Of a DNA stretch of 64,000 nucleotides, positions 60,576 through 64,000 are shown one piece after another (positions within the stretch are counted from its first letter, which is position 1; each line of letters opens with the position of its first letter). The stretch covers positions 1 through 64,000 of the forward strand of contig JAFGEZ010000011.1 in NCBI GenBank assembly GCA_016931295.1, read 5' to 3'. The DNA is from Candidatus Krumholzibacteriota bacterium. Lineage in GTDB: Bacteria > Krumholzibacteriota > Krumholzibacteriia > Krumholzibacteriales > Krumholzibacteriaceae. Both the position numbers and the translations under genes were made by a program. The notes beneath the pieces were generated by a model. The model saw nothing but the letters and a program-made list of their open reading frames with translations, had not been told where the DNA came from and made no database searches.

Positions 60576-61847
60576 CTATGCCTCGAGGAATTCCCGGCCG
60601 CGCATGTACGGGACGAGCGCGGCGGGGACGCGGACCTTGCCGGTCGGCGTCTGGTTGTTCTCGAGTATCGTCGCGATCACGCGCGGCAGGGCGAGTCCCG
60701 ATCCGTTGAGCGTATGCGCGAATTCGGGCTTCCCTCCCGCCCCGGGCCGGAAGCGGATGTTCGCCCGCCGCGCCTGGAAATCCTCGAAGTTGCTGCACGA
60801 GGATACCTCGAGCCACTTCCCGACCCCCGTCGCGAACGTCTCGATGTCGTAGCATTTCGCGGCGCCGAACGAGAGATCCCGCGTGCAGAGCTCGATGACC
60901 CGGTAGGGGATCTCGAGCGCCTCGAGCACGGCCGCGGCGTCGGCCAGGAGCGTCTCCAGCTCCGCGTAGGAATCATCGGGGGACGCGATCCGCACCATCT
61001 CGACCTTGTCGAACTCGTGCACCCGGATCAACCCCCGCGTGTCCTGCCCGTAGGAACCCGCCTCGCGCCGGAAGCAGGGCGTGTATGCGGTCATGCGAAT
61101 CGGCAGGCGGTCGCCGTCGACGATGCGCTCGCGCAACAGGTTGGTGACGGGCACCTCGGCGGTCGGAACGAGGAAGAGGTCGTCCTTCTCGACGAGGTAC
61201 ATGTCCTCCTCCATCTTCGGCAGCTGGCCGGTGCCGACCATGCAATCGCGATTGACGACGAAGGGCACCCACACCTCCTCGTACCCCTGGTCCGCGTGCA
61301 TGTCGAGCATCAGGTTGATCAGGGCCCTGACGAGGCGCGCGCCGTCGCCGCGGAAGACGACGAACCCGCGCCCGGTGATCGCGGCCCCGGCGGCGAGGTC
61401 GACGATGCCGAGCTTCTCGGCGATCTCCCAGTGCGGCAGCGGCTCCTGCGGATGCTCCGTGATCGTCCCCCACTCCCGGACGACCGGGTTGTCCTCCGGA
61501 CCGTTCCCGTCGGGCACCGATTCGTGCGGCAGGTTGGGGATGGCGAGCTGGAGGTCGTCGAGCTCGCCGGAGAGATCCCTCATCTCCGCGTCGAGCTCCT
61601 TGATGCGGTTCGCCGCGTCCTTCATGCGCGCGATGATCTCCGTGGCGTCCCCGCCCTCCTTCTTGATGGCGGAGATCTCGTCCGACACGCGGTTGCGCTC
61701 CGCCTTCAGATCCTCGTTCTCCCGGATCAGCGCCCGCAGCCGCTCGTCGAGCGAAAGGAACGCGTCGAGGTCGAACTCGACGCCCTTGCGCTCGATGCCC
61801 TTCCTGACCCGTTCGGGGTCCTTCCGTATCATCTTCCGGTCGAGCAT
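60576..61847 (-). CDS. serS: Seryl-tRNA synthetase
   Basis: The 423-residue class II synthetase charges tRNA-Ser with serine. It has the N-terminal coiled-coil tRNA arm (about 30-110), LVPTAEVPVTNLLRE, motif 2 (CFRREAGSYGQDTRGLI and HEFDKVE) and motif 3 (EVSSCSNFEDFQARRANI, GSGLALPRVIATILENNQ). Length is normal. It lies six bases before the kinase gene, suggesting that serS, kinase and porX share a transcript. Confidence 0.96.
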   Translation of the reverse strand: MLDRKMIRKDPERVRKGIERKGVEFDLDAFLSLDERLRALIRENEDLKAERNRVSDEISAIKKEGGDATEIIARMKDAANRIKELDAEMRDLSGELDDLQLAIPNLPHESVPDGNGPEDNPVVREWGTITEHPQEPLPHWEIAEKLGIVDLAAGAAITGRGFVVFRGDGARLVRALINLMLDMHADQGYEEVWVPFVVNRDCMVGTGQLPKMEEDMYLVEKDDLFLVPTAEVPVTNLLRERIVDGDRLPIRMTAYTPCFRREAGSYGQDTRGLIRVHEFDKVEMVRIASPDDSYAELETLLADAAAVLEALEIPYRVIELCTRDLSFGAAKCYDIETFATGVGKWLEVSSCSNFEDFQARRANIRFRPGAGGKPEFAHTLNGSGLALPRVIATILENNQTPTGKVRVPAALVPYMRGREFLEA

Positions 61848-61875
61848 CGTTCCCGTCCGATCTATTGTTCGTCCG

Positions 61876-62745
61876 CTACCTGTACGATTTCATCATCTGC
61901 CCGCCGGCGGCGGACAGTTCCTCGGCGAGCTCGCCGACGGTGGGCGCTTCGCGGCCGATCATCCCGAAGACGGACGCGACGACGCGCTCGGTTCCGTCGG
62001 GCGCGGTGAGGGACCCCTCGATGTGGAACTGCTCGTCCTCGTAGTTCGCCAGCACGCCCACGTGGCACCGGCCGTGCCCGGGAAGCATCGCCAGCAGCAT
62101 CCGCTCGGTTCCGTACTCGGCGACGCTCGACGTGTCGTTGATCAGACCGGCGAATGCCTCGACGTCGCGATCGCCCGCGCGCGCGAGGAGCGCAACGATC
62201 CCCTGGCCCGGCGCGGGCATGCTGACCGAGGAGGTGAAGACCTCGGTCACGTGCTCCTGGAGGTTGACCGCCTCGATGTCCGCCGCGGGGCAGACGAACC
62301 CGGCGATCCGCCCGGCGGCGAGATCGTCGAAGAGGCTGTCGATCGACGAGCGCGCGAGGACGTGGTCGAGATCGGGCCGGTAGTACAGCACCTGCGCGAG
62401 CGTGTGTTCGAAGACGGTGACGAGCGGCGCGCCCTCGGGGATGTCGTCGAGGAGCGTCCCCGCCGAGACCAGCACGTCGAAGGGGTTCACCCGCTTCGGA
62501 ATGGCGGCGATCTCGATCCCGGAGGGCATGCGGTCCGGTATCTCCCGCGCATCCGCCACGGCGACGTCGATGCCGCCCTTCACGAGCGCCTGCGCGAGGG
62601 CCGCGAAGCTGCGCGAGCACTCGCCGTGCGCGGCGATCCCGATGCGCGGCGACGCGTCCCGGATGGCGTCCACCGCGCGTTCGAGGCTCGCTCGCGAGCA
62701 TGCCCCGTCCGTGCAACCGATGGTGAAGCGTCTTCGCTGTGCCAC
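61876..62745 (-). CDS. HemC-like (porphobilinogen deaminase family) protein lacking catalytic residues
   Basis: The 289-residue protein follows the HemC fold along its length: GGIDVAVADAREIPDRMP matches HemC's DIAVHSMKDVP, YYRPDLDHVLA matches RRPDLIIRSL, MPAPGQGIVALLAR matches LPAVGQGAVGIECR, and the GTERMLLAMLPGHG region matches the C-terminal domain. But the catalytic Asp84 is Glu68, the paired substrate arginines (131, 132 in E. coli) are His114 and Thr115, and the dipyrromethane-cofactor cysteine is replaced by Gly225 (a cysteine occurs two residues later). It is unlikely to make hydroxymethylbilane. The role is unknown. The start is GTG 62743-62745. Confidence 0.7.
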   Translation of the reverse strand: MAQRRRFTIGCTDGACSRASLERAVDAIRDASPRIGIAAHGECSRSFAALAQALVKGGIDVAVADAREIPDRMPSGIEIAAIPKRVNPFDVLVSAGTLLDDIPEGAPLVTVFEHTLAQVLYYRPDLDHVLARSSIDSLFDDLAAGRIAGFVCPAADIEAVNLQEHVTEVFTSSVSMPAPGQGIVALLARAGDRDVEAFAGLINDTSSVAEYGTERMLLAMLPGHGRCHVGVLANYEDEQFHIEGSLTAPDGTERVVASVFGMIGREAPTVGELAEELSAAGGQMMKSYR

Positions 62746-62794
62746 GTGCGTGTCTCTTTCCGCGAAGGTCGTCGTCGTTCACCGAACCGCGCTC

Positions 62795-62823
62795 AGGCTA
62801 GCACAGCAGCGGGTAAAAGACAA
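62795..62823 (-). promoter_or_regulatory. Candidate promoter of the HemC-like gene
   Basis: On the minus strand, TTGTCT (62818-62823), a 17-bp spacer and TAGCCT (62795-62800), with TGC before the -10. The start near 62788 leaves a leader of about 43 nt. It could drive serS and porX as well, since gaps downstream are short. Confidence 0.5.
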
Positions 62824-62834
62824 ACGCAAAGCGG

Positions 62835-63938
62835 TCAGCGTCGGGGAACGAGCCGGGAGGTGGAGATCCCGTTCCTGCCGAGGATCTCGCGGGCCGATTC
62901 GATCGGCAGGGTGATGTGGACCATCGCGTGGAGCGAGACGACGAAGAAGAGGACGTCGATCGCGATCGCCGCCGCGAGCGCGGCGACGCTGCCGCGCATC
63001 GTGAGGACGCCGAGCAAACCGAAGACCGCGCCGAGCGTCCAGAGGATCGCGTCGACGGCCCGCACCGAGACGCAGCGGTAGAGCAGCACGTGGTGCACGT
63101 GGCGGAGATCGGCCTCGAAGACCGGCCGGCGGGTGAGCAGCCGCCTGGCGAACGCGAGGGCCGTGTCGATGAGCGGAATGCCGAGGATGACGACGCACCC
63201 GGCGGTGCGCCAGAAGATGCGTTCCCCCGGCACGATCACGAGGAGGGTCATCAAACCGAAGAGGAGCCCGAGGAAGAGCGATCCCGAGTCGCCCATGAAT
63301 ATCCTCGCCGGCGGGAAGTTGTACCGGAGAAAGGCCAGCGTCGTTCCGAAGACGACGAGCGCGAGGACCGTGACCACGTGGTTGCCGAAGAGATACCCGG
63401 CCGCGGCGAAGGCGAGCGAGGCGATCAGGGCGAGCCCCGAGGCGAGACCGTCGATGCCGTCGATGAGATTGAACGACGTGGTGATCGCCAGCATCCAGAC
63501 GGCGGCTGCGGCCAGGGCCCCGATGGCGTGGGGCACGGGAAGATCGATCAAGTTGAAATGCGAGAGCAGGGGCACGCCGGCCGCCGCGACGAAGACCGAG
63601 ACGGCGATCTGGAAGAAGAGCTTGTAGAGGTAATGCAGGCTCCGCAGGTCGTCGATGATGCCGAGCAGGAAGGTGAGGAAACCGCTGCCGATCAGCACCG
63701 GAAGAAAGGCGCGGTGGAGCGGGCTCGCGGGCAAGGAGAAGAGGAAGGCGGGGATCAGCGCGAAGAGCACCGCGCCGATCATCGCCACGCCGCCGATGTG
63801 GGCGATGTCGCGGCTGCCCCGTCCGTTCTGCTTGTCGCAGAGCTTCCACCGCACGGCGATACCGCGCACGAGCGGCGTCAGCACGAGGCAGAAGACGAAG
63901 GAAACGACCGTTGGGACGATCAGGCCCGCGGTAGTCAA
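62835..63938 (-). CDS. Undecaprenyl-phosphate N-acetylhexosamine 1-phosphate transferase (WecA/TagO-type)
   Basis: The 367-residue membrane enzyme has about ten to eleven helices and moves a sugar-1-phosphate from UDP-sugar to undecaprenyl phosphate, starting a glycan. Motifs are GIIDDLRSL (Asp pair), SFNLIDGIDGLASGLAL, IFMGDSGSLFLG and RPVFEADLRHVHHVLLYR (the HxHH of the WecA group). The UDP-GlcNAc substrate is inferred. The start is TTG 63936-63938 behind AAGGAGG, which is unusual but well placed. It may prime LPS O-antigen or another envelope polymer. Confidence 0.92.
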   Translation of the reverse strand: MTTAGLIVPTVVSFVFCLVLTPLVRGIAVRWKLCDKQNGRGSRDIAHIGGVAMIGAVLFALIPAFLFSLPASPLHRAFLPVLIGSGFLTFLLGIIDDLRSLHYLYKLFFQIAVSVFVAAAGVPLLSHFNLIDLPVPHAIGALAAAAVWMLAITTSFNLIDGIDGLASGLALIASLAFAAAGYLFGNHVVTVLALVVFGTTLAFLRYNFPPARIFMGDSGSLFLGLLFGLMTLLVIVPGERIFWRTAGCVVILGIPLIDTALAFARRLLTRRPVFEADLRHVHHVLLYRCVSVRAVDAILWTLGAVFGLLGVLTMRGSVAALAAAIAIDVLFFVVSLHAMVHITLPIESAREILGRNGISTSRLVPRR

Positions 63939-63967
63939 GAGACACTCCTCCTTGGATTTCCGGCTAA

Positions 63968-63996
63968 AGATTCATCCAAGCGCAGAGGCTTGTCAA
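63968..63996 (-). promoter_or_regulatory. Candidate promoter of the WecA/TagO-type gene
   Basis: On the minus strand, consensus TTGACA (63991-63996), a 17-bp spacer and GAATCT (63968-63973). The -35 is strong and the -10 weak. The start near 63961 gives a leader of about 22 nt. Confidence 0.45.
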
Positions 63997-64000
63997 GCAC

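Noticed and set aside
1-64000. tRNA, rRNA, insertion sequences, phage genes or a replication origin
   Set aside because: I scanned the intergenic stretches for T-loop motifs, conserved rRNA segments, transposase motifs and DnaA boxes and found nothing convincing.

Overview
The window is about 64 kb of very GC-rich DNA, densely packed with genes and carrying no rRNA, tRNA, IS element, CRISPR array or phage gene that I can recognise. The gene content points to a diderm bacterium of the FCB superphylum, most like the uncultured Krumholzibacteriota or Eisenbacteria lineages. The reasons are an LptD for lipopolysaccharide export, several secreted proteins ending in a FlgD-like/type IX-style C-terminal domain (PNPFNPAT motif), a PorX-type PglZ response regulator, and multihaem cytochrome and M64-like peptidase genes. 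The taxonomic call is inference from gene content, not from a marker tree.

Layout. 1-5.5 kb: start of a class II ribonucleotide reductase with tandem NrdR boxes, a PP2C phosphatase, a GNAT enzyme, a membrane protein and a HAD phosphatase. 5.6-10.2 kb (minus): rarA, a GlpX-family protein with an altered active site, and TPR proteins. 10.5-15.4 kb: two secreted proteins with FlgD-like tails, a small barrel protein, pyrE and a pilin-like gene. 15.5-20.8 kb: a lipoprotein, an Ntn-hydrolase asparaginase and the sdhCDAB operon behind a strong promoter. 20.8-30 kb: an ABC-2/M1-like fusion, the MrfA/MrfB DNA-repair pair, an M23 endopeptidase, queH and a ferredoxin. 30-38 kb: an M16 peptidase, lpdA, a LytS/LytTR two-component pair, a cysteine-less thioredoxin-fold lipoprotein and an acyl-CoA dehydrogenase. 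38-43 kb: a TPR-DUF4388 gene and a hybrid response regulator/kinase, each behind a sigma-54-like promoter, then a barrel protein and two zinc-ribbon proteins. 43-48.4 kb: a secreted M64-like protease, a two-gene operon whose first gene reads through an in-frame TGA, and HU. 48.5-55.2 kb: accD-folC-ROK kinase-lptD. 55.3-61.8 kb: a serS-HK-porX-tsaE-tsaB-rimI-pnp run. 61.9-64 kb: a degenerate HemC-like protein and a WecA/TagO-type transferase.

The most notable observation is the metallophosphatase/tetrahaem protein at 46570-47943. Its reading frame is open from a lipoprotein signal peptide to the end except for one TGA (codon 44), at a position where I expect cysteine. A perfect 7-bp hairpin with a GGC loop lies 28 nt after the TGA, as in bacterial SECIS elements. 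I read it as a candidate selenoprotein. Other notable items are the PorX-plus-kinase pair beside type IX-like cargo, two enzyme-family proteins with replaced catalytic residues (GlpX-like and HemC-like), three sigma-54-like promoters, a 16-bp palindrome on the start site of a zinc-ribbon gene, and a recurrent TGC extension upstream of the -10 hexamer.
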